From Trochalopteron elliotii (lineage: Eukaryota; Chordata; Aves; Passeriformes; Leiothrichidae), in contig JANPWX010000452.1 of NCBI GenBank assembly GCA_024734555.1, forward strand, positions 1,160,223 to 1,224,222: a stretch of DNA of 64,000 nucleotides, given 5' to 3'. This document shows, one piece after another, positions 52,954-64,000 of the stretch. The position numbers and the translations under genes were made by a program. Numbering within the stretch: the first letter of the stretch is position 1; each line of letters begins with the position of its first letter. The notes under the pieces are model-generated. The model was not told the DNA's origin. It was given only the letters and a program-made list of their open reading frames with translations, and did not search any database.

Positions 52954-55651
52954 GGCCAGTCTGGTGGATTTTTATGTGCAGTTTAAGATGTACTCTACAC
53001 TTCCCATTTCATTTCTATCTTAACACATACTAATGGAAGCATCCACAATAGTAACCAGCAAAAAGAAAATCCATTAAAATACAAAAGTGTGCCAGCACAT
53101 TGAAGGATTAGAGCAGTGCTGCCTGTCACGCTCCCAGAGTGTGGCCCATGTGCTGCTGTCTAATAGGAAAGGGTCAGGAGATTCTTTTTCCTGGGCAATC
53201 TGCACTATTGGATTTTTTCCTCATTCTTCCAGGTGTGCTCTGGCCCCCACAGTAGTTCTCAAAAACCTTTGTGCAGCTGAAGAAGCCTGGGATGCCTAAT
53301 AAATTACTTCCTGCATTACAGCAATAAGAAACCTATTAAGAAAGTGTGGTAATTCTTGCTCCTTTCTAAAGGCACAGAAATTTTCTTCACAGATTTTCTA
53401 GGTGCCATGTGATATGTTTCACCTACTTAACTTGATTTCTTCAGCTGAAGTTATCTGTTGTCTGTCACTGCCTTAGTCTGGAGAGAATTTAGTCCTATCT
53501 GTGCATAGCAGAATAATGGGCATTGTCACCAGCCAATACTTAGGGTATCATGTCCTGAAATGAATGCATTCTGCCCCTTTTCTGTTCCTTAAATTGAGTT
53601 CCATGTGGATTTAAGTCCTGAGGGAGATTGGGAAGGAGAGCTGGAGGATAAAAGAAAACAACTTTTGTCGAAGACATTTTGTGATTAAAAGTTTTGGGGA
53701 AAATGCACCAAAGTATTAATTTTATGTTTTGCCTTAAAAATTAAAACCATGTGAATGAAACAACACAGTATTTTGCTTTGATAGAAAGCGACAGGCATCC
53801 TTCACCAGGATGTGACAACTACATTTTTCAGTGCCTACTTCTGTGTTTTGAGAATAGAACTAAAAAATTATTTGTTGCAAATAATTTATTTGATTTGGAG
53901 TCCTTTTTTGTTTGTTTGTTGTAAATGGTCACAAAAAGGAGTATTAGTTTCTCAAAAGTATTTGCTACATAATTCTTGCAAGTCAGTTGTGCATGAATAG
54001 TATGATATGAAATCTATTAGGAATTTAATCTTTGCTAGTTTTGATTGAAAACACAGACCACATGATATGGTTTTCCATTATATGTGATCAGTAAAACACA
54101 GATCAATAGTTACTTCCCGAGTATATTCTCTAATAATCATTTAGAGTTGATGTTTTTGGTTAATACTCCTGCTGGTACATAGTCATAGAAACCAAACACC
54201 AAGTGTCTGATATTGAAACTATTTAATAGGAATACATTTGCCTTTAGTTTAATATATATTTCATTTTTTAATTTAATTGTTTCCACATATTTAAGAATAC
54301 AGTCAGTGTAAAGAAAGCAGATGACACAGATAGATTAAATTGAAGATACAGATACCATGTTTATTCAAATAATTTACTCAAAATAACAGAAAATAGATAC
54401 AGGACAAGAATGCAGCTTAGTTATATTTTTATGAACATATGTATTCTCAATATGGACACTTATGGGTAGGTCTTCACATTTTTCTGACATTTCTTTTTTA
54501 TTATCCTATTTCTACTGATAACTAACTTTGGATGAGGCCAAACAAGGCAACAGTCACACTACATGGTTAAGGGAGATACATCTAAATAGAAGAAAAATGA
54601 GTGAAGAATTGAAAATGATGCTTTGTTTCTCCCAATATTTTCTGCTTTATTTTTTTGTTCTGAAAAATACGACTTTTGGAACAGTAAAAGGATATTCTAG
54701 ACTTCTATAATTTTCTATGAATCAAAGTTGCTTTAATTTACTCTTACTCTATGAAGAATAGCGCCTGAGACTGACAATTGAAGACATTTCTTAAGTTTAA
54801 AGAATTTAGATCTGAGTTCAGAACGGCCATACAGTTGATTTTAGGGATGCAAGCACCTACTATGTATGATTAATCTAAATTCTATTTAAAAACCTACAGA
54901 ATAAAAACCTACAGAAAGTATCTAGTAATTCTTATAATGCATCCATGACTTTTGTTTGAACTAAACCCTGTTATTAGAAAGACAGCTGATGGGGACTCCA
55001 GTGCCAAAATTAAGAGTGGCCTGTTTTGTCTTGTGGCTGCTGTTTCAGTTCTTGTGACTGTTATTAACCCACTAGCCTAAAAGCATTGGCCCATGAATTA
55101 CTGATTGCTCTTATTGCTGCAATGTAGTGGTTGTTAGTACAGAATTGTTGAATTGTTTGGTGGAAGATATTACTTGGACATGGAATCAAAAGAAATGACA
55201 AGTACACGGCGTTTGCAGTGAGCATTATTTCTGGGATAGAAACACTGCACACAATGGCAGCAAGTTAGCCAAGGGATTTGGGTGGGTGAATTAGGGAGTA
55301 GCAAAATACCTAAGTGTTCAGTTTAGTATTTCCTAGCTGATACTTCAGTTATTTCTTGGTAAACCTTTGGCTGCTACTTAAAAAAATCCATATAATAGCA
55401 ATTACCTTTTACCTCTGTGGATACCTAGTGACAAAGATTAAATCACCTCTTAACCTCATAACCTTTTCCCTTTAAATCTCTCTGAGACACATTTTTAGAA
55501 CTTGAGTCACTTTTGTAGAGTTCTCTGAAGTTTTCCCAGTCCTGCCAACTTTTTGATTTCAGAGTGATCCCATAATACACAGTTTTTTCCTTACCTGTGA
55601 AAAATAGTAGGTATTCATTCACTGACCCTAATTTTCTTGCACTTTTTATAG

Positions 55652-55738
55652 CAAGCTTGGAAGAAAAGCTTTTGAACTAATAAGAAGGGAAGACCTCTGC
55701 TTTGAAAAATTTGGTCTGGGAAACAGTTACCAAGGCTG
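55652..55738 (+). pseudogene. STK33: STK33 exon relic: helix G, with 1-base deletion
   Basis: Acceptor TTTTATAG, donor TG|GTGAGT. SLEEKL is read in one frame and FELIRREDLCFE in another; together they match STK33 SSEEKLFELIRKGELHFE. The switch falls in a T-run (55670-55673) that is one T short. In the first frame the shift leads at once to TAA TAA (55678-55683). Confidence 0.88.
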
Positions 55739-56011
55739 GTGAGTACACAATGATCTCACAGAATAAATGTTTGCTACATTGCAGTGAATTCCACAATTAC
55801 AATAGTTATGATATTTTTCTTAGCTTTTAAGTAGTATATGTTTTTTAAAAATCAAAATTGATGTTAAAAATAAATTGACATAAATGATATTGTGAACCAA
55901 TTTCATAGCACTGTAAGAAGAAAGATCTCTGCTGTATTAAAGCACTCAGTTGAAAATGTGTCTTCTTGTTAGCAGAAACGAGAGGTTTAAAGTTGTGGTT
56001 TTCATTCCTAG

Positions 56012-56106
56012 AAGAACAAGTTTTGAAACTACTTCTGAAAGTTGATGCTGTTCACCAAATCACAGCTAATGAATTTCTTGATACCCAGTGGATAGCTGAA
56101 TTTTGA
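56012..56106 (+). pseudogene. STK33: STK33 exon relic: helix H-I, ends in stop
   Basis: Acceptor TTCATTCCTAG. The homologous frame reads EQVLKLLLKVDAVHQITANE then FLDTQWIAEF and TGA at 56104-56106, matching STK33 [20 protein letters not shown] and DNQWLTG. The conserved RIT arginine is Gln. The phase does not join the previous exon (2 nt left over would make TGA). After the stop, similarity fades, and the C-terminal tail exons were not found. Confidence 0.85.
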
Positions 56107-57725
56107 AGAGATGCAATTTCTTTCCCTTGTATTGTACCTCTTAATTTATGGTACATAAAGTTGCTATATTGCCTCAGTGGAACCCAGTAGGTTGGAAAAT
56201 TTGAAAAATTGCAGTCTAAGCAACATAACACTTGTTAGAGGTCTGATCTAAAGCTCCCAAATCCATTAGCATGTTTGGCTTGTATCCCATGGGCTTCTGA
56301 TAAACCTGCTAACTAAGAGAATCTTTACACTGTATTCCTTGCCCAAACCAACTTTACCTGGTTTCCCATGGGTTTTGACATAATATGGAAGTATGGATTT
56401 GGGTCAGGTTGGATTAATTCAATGATAAAACTTTTTTTTTTCTTTTCTGAATTAAAAAATAATAAAAAAAAGAACTTTGAGCCACAGGGCAATTCTGAAG
56501 GCAAGTGAAATGTAGTGCTGGAAGGGAACCTGAGAGCTCCCAGCTTGCTGGCTGGGCTGCAGATCCTGTCACTGAGAATACTGAACTTTCAGCTCTCTCA
56601 TGGAACACTTGTGCTATTTTGTAGTTGAAATTAAAGGAGAGGGAATGGATGTATCTGCTACTTAAAGATAAGTCATGATAGCAAATCCTAATTTCTTCCC
56701 TAGCTGGCTTCTGTACCATTTAGAAACAGAAATGCCTGTGAATCACTGCAAAGTATTCTGGTATGTGGGAGGATAAATAACTCTCTCTATTCAAGATGGA
56801 GCACTGGTTTTGCCTCACACCTTCCTCTACAAAAGAACCATTCTGGATTAGTCTGCAGCTTTCTTCCTTCCTGCTAATTGAGAAGAGCTGAACAGGAAGC
56901 TTTTTTCCTGAGGTTTCATTGCATTCTTGTGTGTGGGAGAATAGCCACAACCAAATGTGTAACTCTACAATGGCCTGGAAAATGAGGTAATTTTCATCCA
57001 GCTCTTCCCTGCCTACTATGAGTAGCACATTGTCCTTGCTACAGGAAAATGAAGATATGGAAAACTGCCACCCACCCATGTGATTTCATGACTTCTCACC
57101 CTGTATATTTATGGAGCTTGAGACTAATTTCCCTGTGAACATCATTGCATGTAACAAGACTTTCCTATAGTTCATAGTAAACCATTCCTTCTCTCCATGC
57201 TACACAATATTTCAGACAGTAGATTTTAATTTGCAATAATTTCTTCTTTCGTGAGGTAGGTAGCAGACTGGTTATGTTATCTACAAAATTCCTACAAATG
57301 CAGTAGTATTTGTATTAGTTGGTTTCCGTTTGTACTTCAACAGTAAATACGAAACAACTTTAAGGATTAGTTTCAGTGCAGAACTATATTTTAGATTTCT
57401 TCATCAAGTTTGAAAGGTTTCTAAATGTTGAGAGGTGGTCATCATAGTCTGATGACAGAATTCCCTCATGCCAGGGAATCCTTCCACTCTGAGGCCTACA
57501 GATATCCTTGGGTCAGAAACTATCAGAAATGAGCTCTGGGAATACACTGAAGCCATTTGTATCTCCAGCTGATCTATTTCTAACAGTTTTAACTGTTCAC
57601 TTAAGGGAAAATTTTCTGGATGAGACAGTGATGTTGGCTTCATGCTTCAGTCTTTCTTGTAGGTGATCAGCTAGTGTTGTTTATTACTCAACCCTTTGTG
57701 CCTCACACTGGGCTCCAAAAAGGAC
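56107..57725. other. gene-free DNA after STK33 relic
   Basis: AT-rich. The minus-strand open frames at 56.4-57.1 kb match nothing known to me. Confidence 0.5.
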
Positions 57726-57830
57726 TGTCATGGTTTAACCCCAACTAGCACATATGCACCATGCAGCCAACTCATTCCTATAAAAATTTACTCCTCAGCT
57801 TCAGTAGGCAGATGGTGAAGGAGAATCTTC
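57726..57830 (-). mobile_element. fragment of an avian endogenous retrovirus LTR
   Basis: The + strand begins TGTCATGGTTTAACCCC and continues GCACCATGCAGCC and CAGTAGGCAGATGG, the reverse complement of one edge of a common avian ERV LTR. Only this edge is recognisable. The internal retroviral genes and the opposite LTR edge are absent, so it is a decayed solo-LTR piece. Confidence 0.7.
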
Positions 57831-60800
57831 TCCTGTGCCATACTTTCTACATTCCATCTGCATCTTCCATGCAAAGCTCCCAGTTGCTTTATTGGCACTC
57901 TCCTATGATGCTTCTGGTTTTCACATACATTACATATTGCAGTGTTAAATGTTTTTCCATTTCTAGTAAAAACTCTAGGTTTTTAGAGGAGCATAAAAAT
58001 AAGAAATGGGGACTTCAAGTGACACTTAAAGTGAAAAGTCTCACTATGCCAAATTCTTAAAGAAATGCTCCTGAACTTATCCTAAATGCGACCTGGTTTT
58101 CAGAGCTATGAAACACCTGTGGCTTCCTCTTTACTTCAGCAGGAGTTGCAGATACTCAGTACCATTGAAAATCAGGACACCAGTTTCTACTTCATGCTTG
58201 TGCCTTCACAGCCTCTGTGATTTTACAATAGCCAGATGGGGAACATGAAAGTGCATTATCATGTAGAGGATTCTGCGTGTAAAAAAATTAACCCCTTGGA
58301 GCCATGTGACACATGAGCTTCTGCATAGGAGAAAAATGCATTTGGCACCACAGTCTCCCACCAGGAAATCCCTACCATCTGTACCAAAAATTTATGAAGT
58401 CACAAGTCATTCTCTATGATTAAAACTGGCATTTCAAACATAGGTGCAGCAATTTTATATTCCAGAACAATACTTTAACAATAAAAATTTTAAATTTAAA
58501 AGTTACCATGTTCTTACAGCTAAACAAATGACCTCAAGCTCAATTCAAGTTAGTGGATACCTCTGGAGGTTCATGTGTTGTCATTTTGAGACCATATAGA
58601 GTTTTGGCCGGGGGCTATGCAAAGGGTTGATGATTAATTATTTACCAGAAATACTAATTAATGCAGTCCTGTTACTAGTTTTGATTATTCTGATCTCTGT
58701 ACCAGTTAAAACTTTCCCAGACACGTTTAACTTTTTACATCTGCTGAAAAGTAAGAGCCAAATAGACGACAGGATAGCTGAATATTTTTAAGTTTCTTAG
58801 AAACACAAAGACTGTGTAACCACTATATGGCATCTCTGCAATATCTGCACAGAACATTACATATACAATGAGTATAATATTTGTGAAACGTGTAAGTCTA
58901 ATTTTGCAATAAATATCTTTATGAATACATATACTTTCATTTGATATTATAATTTTCAATTACTTTAGAGCTACATAAAAAAATAATCTCTATTCTATTT
59001 CCTACCTCTATATTGTATGGATTGTAATGATTTTAACTATGTTCTTATATATACTATATATAAATATATGTATTTTAATATATATTATATTATGATATAT
59101 ACTACATTATTAACTATAACTATTTTAACTATATTTTAACTATAAGACTATTCTACCTAATTTTCTCTACTTCTCACCCTGAGAGTTTGATATTTTCTTA
59201 GCTCTGGTTTAATGGAAGTTGGTGTTTCCTTTCAGATAGTGGGGTGGTTTCATTTTTTTCTTCTCCTATTTTGGTTTTTATTTCTATCAGAACTTTTGAG
59301 CACATTGCTTGCGAGCTCTGATTTAGAATTCTGTATTACTGCTGTGATTTTTGGTGAAATTTACAGGAATGTGAGTATGCTTGACTGAAGAAGACAAGCA
59401 AGACACTAAAATATAAAATTTACATGTACAGCATCTGAGATTTCTTGTTTCTTTTCAGATTGACTTTTACAAGGAAGCCAAATGCCTAAAGCTCAAATTG
59501 TCTTGTGTCTGAACTGCAACTCCAGTTCAGCAAAATGCTTGTGTATCTGTTCTGCAAATTATTTAAGCACATTTCCAAAAGTACGTGAAGACTTGAAAAA
59601 TTTGACACAATGAGATCCCGAAGGATGCCTGACAATTCTGAGAAGAACCCCGCTTAGAGCTCTCACTTCCCATCTTAAATTTTCTCGTGGATCTCTGGAT
59701 CCTTTTGTGCACCTGCATCTCTATACCCTGGCAGGTCTGGGCAGTCTGGAGTGAGTCAATTTATTGTTTTCTAATTCCACAGTTACATTGGGCTTATTTT
59801 TAGAGTCTAAGACTTTTCTATGCATCAAGACTTTGCTCTGTCTCTCCGACCTTTCCAACAGTATTAGAGGTATTTTTACTATTTTCAGGCATCTTATTCT
59901 TCCATTTACTGTGTATCATAATCAATTTGAAGGTTTTTCTGTTTACCTCTACAGCATTTTAATTCTTTTAGTGGAATGATTAATGTATTCTCAGTGTCCA
60001 GTTATCATAAATCAAGAATTTCCCAGTTCTGTTTCCTGCTCTTGGTGTTAGCTAAATTTTTTCCCCCTGAATTGGTAACTGAATTATGGTCCCCTACAAT
60101 GCCTATTTAAAATTTCCAGACTAATGCATTGAACAGTTCTTGCAAAGGATCACTTCAACAAGTCCTTCTCCTTGGTGTTTTAAAATTTGTGTATATGTCA
60201 GTGAGATAAACAGAATCGGGGTGCTCATCAGGCTTCAACCTTTGTATGTTCCATGTGTTCATGGAGAAAATACTTTATTGCATTCTCCAAGAGTAGCTGG
60301 TTATCTCTGCATTTTTGTCTTGAATCCTGCTAAAGTTTGCTTACTAAAAATTGAGTAGGAAAAAAAAAATTGAAATTAAAAAAAAGAAATGTGAACAACA
60401 TAATCTGTCAATTAGCGACCCCCAGGCCTGTTACCCACAGTTGGCACCAGGTGCTGATGAATTAAACCCAACAGGTGTTCAAATGAACCAACACAGATAA
60501 TTAACTTAAATGGTCCCATTTTCTTAAAAACTGTCATGAAATAAACCCCCTCTTCTCTATTATAAGGTATACAATTATCTGGCACTTCGTAAGGCTTAGC
60601 TCTTTTAAAAAGGCCTAATCTACAGCTCTGATTTTGTGGGTGCCATTCACTGCACATTTAACTACATAATTGTTCATGCAAAGGACGTAGTTAAAATGTG
60701 TGTCATCAGTTATGCCCACAGTTGTCATAATTGCAGATGTAAATTGGCTTGTGCAGTAAATGAGGTTGCTTTGCACAATCCAAACCCACCTTACTACTGG

Positions 60801-63800
60801 CTGGAAGTGTTTATGCCTTGGTCATTTGCTACATAAGTGACTTTGCTCTCTGTTTCAAACAAAAGAAAACCTTTCTAAATACCAGTCCTCATGTAAAAGA
60901 AAACAAATATTTTGAAATGAGAATTGTCAGTTTAATGGGACAGATGAAAGAGCTTTAGAAACTGTCTCATCTGTGACCTCTTTCCTCTGCTGGATCCACT
61001 ATGTGACCTCAGAAAAATAATTATATTTCCTGTCTTGCTGTGTTCTAGTCTGTACAGTCTAGGTAAACTACCTAGTAATAATATATAACTCTATATTAAT
61101 TAATATTTGAAAAATATATCTATTTAGTGAAGTGGTCAAAGAGAGTCAGAAGTTTAATAGTATTAAAACCAAGTATTATCTCTTAAAAATGAGTAACAGG
61201 ACAACTCTAGTTTTCAGAGTTGTGCATAAATTTTGCATATCGCACGTGCTTGTCTTTCTTTCCAGACTTTCAGATGTGTAATTGCCAGATTTACTGAGTA
61301 GCCAGGGTAATAAAACCAAAATTATTTCAGATTGTTCAGTGTGATCTGAGAGGACAGATGTCTGATCAGTTTAAAAAGAATTGTTCCTCTGGTATCCATA
61401 GGTTGTTGCACTACCCATTATGGATTAGGCTCAATAAAATGGGAATGTTGTCTAGGCACATTCACTTGCTCAGTAACCTAAAGAAACGTGGATAGGTACA
61501 GAAGTGGGGAGAGGCAGGGATAGTGTAAAGTCTCAGTCATCCTCTGACTCTTTGGGTTTTCTTTTTATTTTTACAGAGAACTAAAATTCCTTTCCCAAAA
61601 GCACTGAAAAGCACTCTTTCTCAGAAACAGATCCTGAGGAAATAGAAATGGTGATGGCTCTTTTAAGTAGGAACTCATATCAAAATAGAAAAAAACCCTA
61701 GAAGGTAAGAAATTACTTATGAGGTGAGATCATTTATGTCAGTGGTCTCTTTGACAATGATGACAGGAAATCCTGTTTAGGGGGACTATTCAAGCCTGGC
61801 TATTTCCTCCCATGCAGCACCAAACCTGGATACTTCCTTTCATTTAGTACCCCAGTATTCAGAATTACCCTTAAGGTCGTGAGAAGATACATTCCAACAT
61901 AATACTGTTAGGTTTCATCATGGCCCTGTTGTGAATGAATATCTCTGATTCCTTGTTGAATATGGCAATGCCATCTGCCTCTGCAGCTGCCCATGGCTGT
62001 AAGATCCAGAAATGCACTATTTAATGAGTAAATAAATATTTTTTTTTTCTTTTCTGTTTTAAAATTATCTCCTACTCTATTCATTGGATGGCCCTTATTT
62101 CTAGGAGTACAGGATGTGGCAAAAAAGCTCACATTGTCTAAGTAAAATCTCAGTCATGTCCCTCATCAGTCACCTTCTCACCAAACTGGTGACTCCAAGA
62201 TTGCTATCCTGACTAGTGACTCTAGCTGCCAGTTGGATCATCCTGAGCATCAGGAAGACCTGCTATGGATTACTTTTCCCTACGTGTACAATTTTATTTG
62301 TTTTCCCTCTCTTGTTTGAACCAGTATTTTCATTGGAGGTAACTAGGGTGTTTAGAAACTTGAGTTTCTAACTGTGTATTTAGGAGTGGGATTTTCAGCA
62401 TTGAAGATATCAGACTACTTTCCTTGTTAGTCCTGAATATTATTTGAGTTAGCAGGAGTGTTCTGAGAATGACATTTTTGAAAGTCAAGAGATTTTCATT
62501 GTACTGAGGAAAAAGTCTTACCTTCTCAACAGGTATAAATCATTATTATGACTATTAAATCACGGATTCTTATCAAAGATCTGTACCAAGGAATATTCAG
62601 TTGTTTTGCTAGTTTTGTCTTGTTCTGTGAATAGACAAATCTAATGGCAAAAGGTTGAACTTCATCCCATGAAGACCACTGATACTGTCTTCGTTGGATT
62701 TTAACCACAAAAGAGACCAGAGATACCAAAGAATATATTTTTTGTAAGAGATGAAGATACAAGTTTCCATCCCTTGTTTTTAGAATATGAAGATAGCATT
62801 TTCTATTGTGTTTTAATATTGTGATGAGGTAATATCTGTCATTTTGATTAAGAGGCCTAGTTAGTGAAGATTGAAATCAAGAAAAATGTCGCTTACATTT
62901 GTTAAAGCAAAAAGAGTCTTGTTTCAAAGATTGGATTTAAAATTTAAAGACAAGAAGCTCATCTCTGTGTACTGTAGGAGAGATTTGAAGTTATCTGTTA
63001 TAATTCTTTTATTTCTGCATGATCTTAGTTTTGCATATTTTATGATATATATAATAGAGTAGAATTACATCAGAATATTATTTTCTAGTTGTTATGATAT
63101 TTTGTTCATATCTGTATTCTTCCCACCTGTTTAGTGTATTTATAACACTGTAGTCTTTATTTTCTTAAAAATTGCACTCCCCTGAAGGTAGATTAGTATC
63201 TCTCCTATGAAGTTCAGAGTAGAATCAGTATTTTCAAGAAAAGAAGGGAGAATTTGACATGTTCTTGGTGTCTTCCACCCAGAAACTGGGAAATAAAAGC
63301 CTCCTGAACTCTACTGTCTCACTCACAGTCAGACAGAAATCATAGGACATCCATCGACTTTGAACAACTCAAGAGTAAACAACTATTACTTGTGCCAAAA
63401 TAAGCAAACTGTATAAAGATAGACAAATACATCCTGAAGTGGTTTTTTTTCTCTTTACTACCCTGAACCCTTTAATCAGAAAGTTTTAGCTTTCCTTTAG
63501 CACTGAAGTAAATCTTACAGCAGTGTGAACTCCTAACCTGTAAGAGGACATCAACTGACTGTATTTTTGTCAGAGTACAAATTATGGAATTGTCTAAAAT
63601 GTATGTAATTTATTTGTTCTGTACTAATAGATACCATGCCAGGTAGGCAATTTTCTTTCACAAATCCATTTTGATGTGTTTTACTTGCTTTTACTTCCTT
63701 TACTTTTTTTACAGACATTGGGGGTGGGGGGACCTCTGTGTGATGAGGCCAGAATCTGCAATGATTCCTGATAACTGCATGCTTCACACTCAGAGAATAT

Positions 63801-64000
63801 TCTAGGAAATTGCTTATAAATTTGCTTGAGGCATTTTAACGCAAATGCTTCAGTCTATGGAATTTGTTACTGCTATTTTAGATTGCTTTCAATTGCTTAT
63901 TTTTGAGCAGAACTTATATTAAACTGCACAAATAAGAGATGTTCTTTAAAGCACAATAGAATTCTGGGGTTCTCGCTACTGAAATTCTGGTGTGTTGACT
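57831..64000. other. AT-rich gene-free DNA to end of window
   Basis: No exon, RNA gene or known repeat was recognised apart from (TA)-rich simple sequence near 59,045-59,150 and 61,078-61,125. In mammals the next gene in this direction is LMO1; nothing of it is visible here. Confidence 0.5.
59045..59150. repeat. TA-rich low-complexity tract
   Basis: About 100 bases of almost pure A and T with ATATATA runs and a repeated TTAACTATA element near its end. Confidence 0.85.

Overview
This is a window of vertebrate nuclear DNA, almost certainly from a bird. The evidence is a minus-strand CR1 LINE 3' end (about 18,618-19,215) with the avian hallmark text, a second CR1 relic near 1 kb, a short ERV LTR piece of a type I associate with birds (57,726 onward), low repeat density, and spliced genes with GT-AG introns. 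There is no operon structure, tRNA, rRNA or CRISPR array. Nearly all long open frames are chance readings of intron or intergenic DNA.

Two genes can be read, both on the + strand, in the order known from mammals (TRIM66 then STK33). At 2,738-10,168 lie the last eight exons of a TIF1-family gene, best called TRIM66. The exons join in phase and encode an HP1-binding PxVxL box, a C4HC3 PHD finger, a bromodomain with its acetyl-lysine Asn, an acidic tract, a basic tail and a stop. The RING/B-box half must lie upstream of base 1.

From 10.2 to 18.1 kb is intergenic DNA. A CpG- and GC-rich block with a minisatellite (18.1-18.6 kb) sits where a promoter for the next gene would be expected, followed by the CR1 element. 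From 20.3 to 43.5 kb there is long AT-rich DNA without recognisable coding sequence. It holds a notable pair of degenerate ~24-bp tandem-repeat arrays in inverted orientation (36.9-37.5 and 42.7-43.3 kb), a perfect 14-bp hairpin and some very old amniote repeats.

Between 43.6 and 56.1 kb are six blocks that align in order with the kinase domain of STK33: P-loop/VAIK, hinge, HRD loop, APE-alphaF, and two C-lobe blocks. They carry in-frame stops, missing splice donors, a 1-base deletion, a lost APE proline and at least two missing exons, including the DFG exon. I read this as a decayed, probably unitary, STK33 pseudogene beside a well-preserved TRIM66. That is the main discovery of the window. 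The rest, to 64 kb, is gene-free AT-rich DNA with an LTR fragment.
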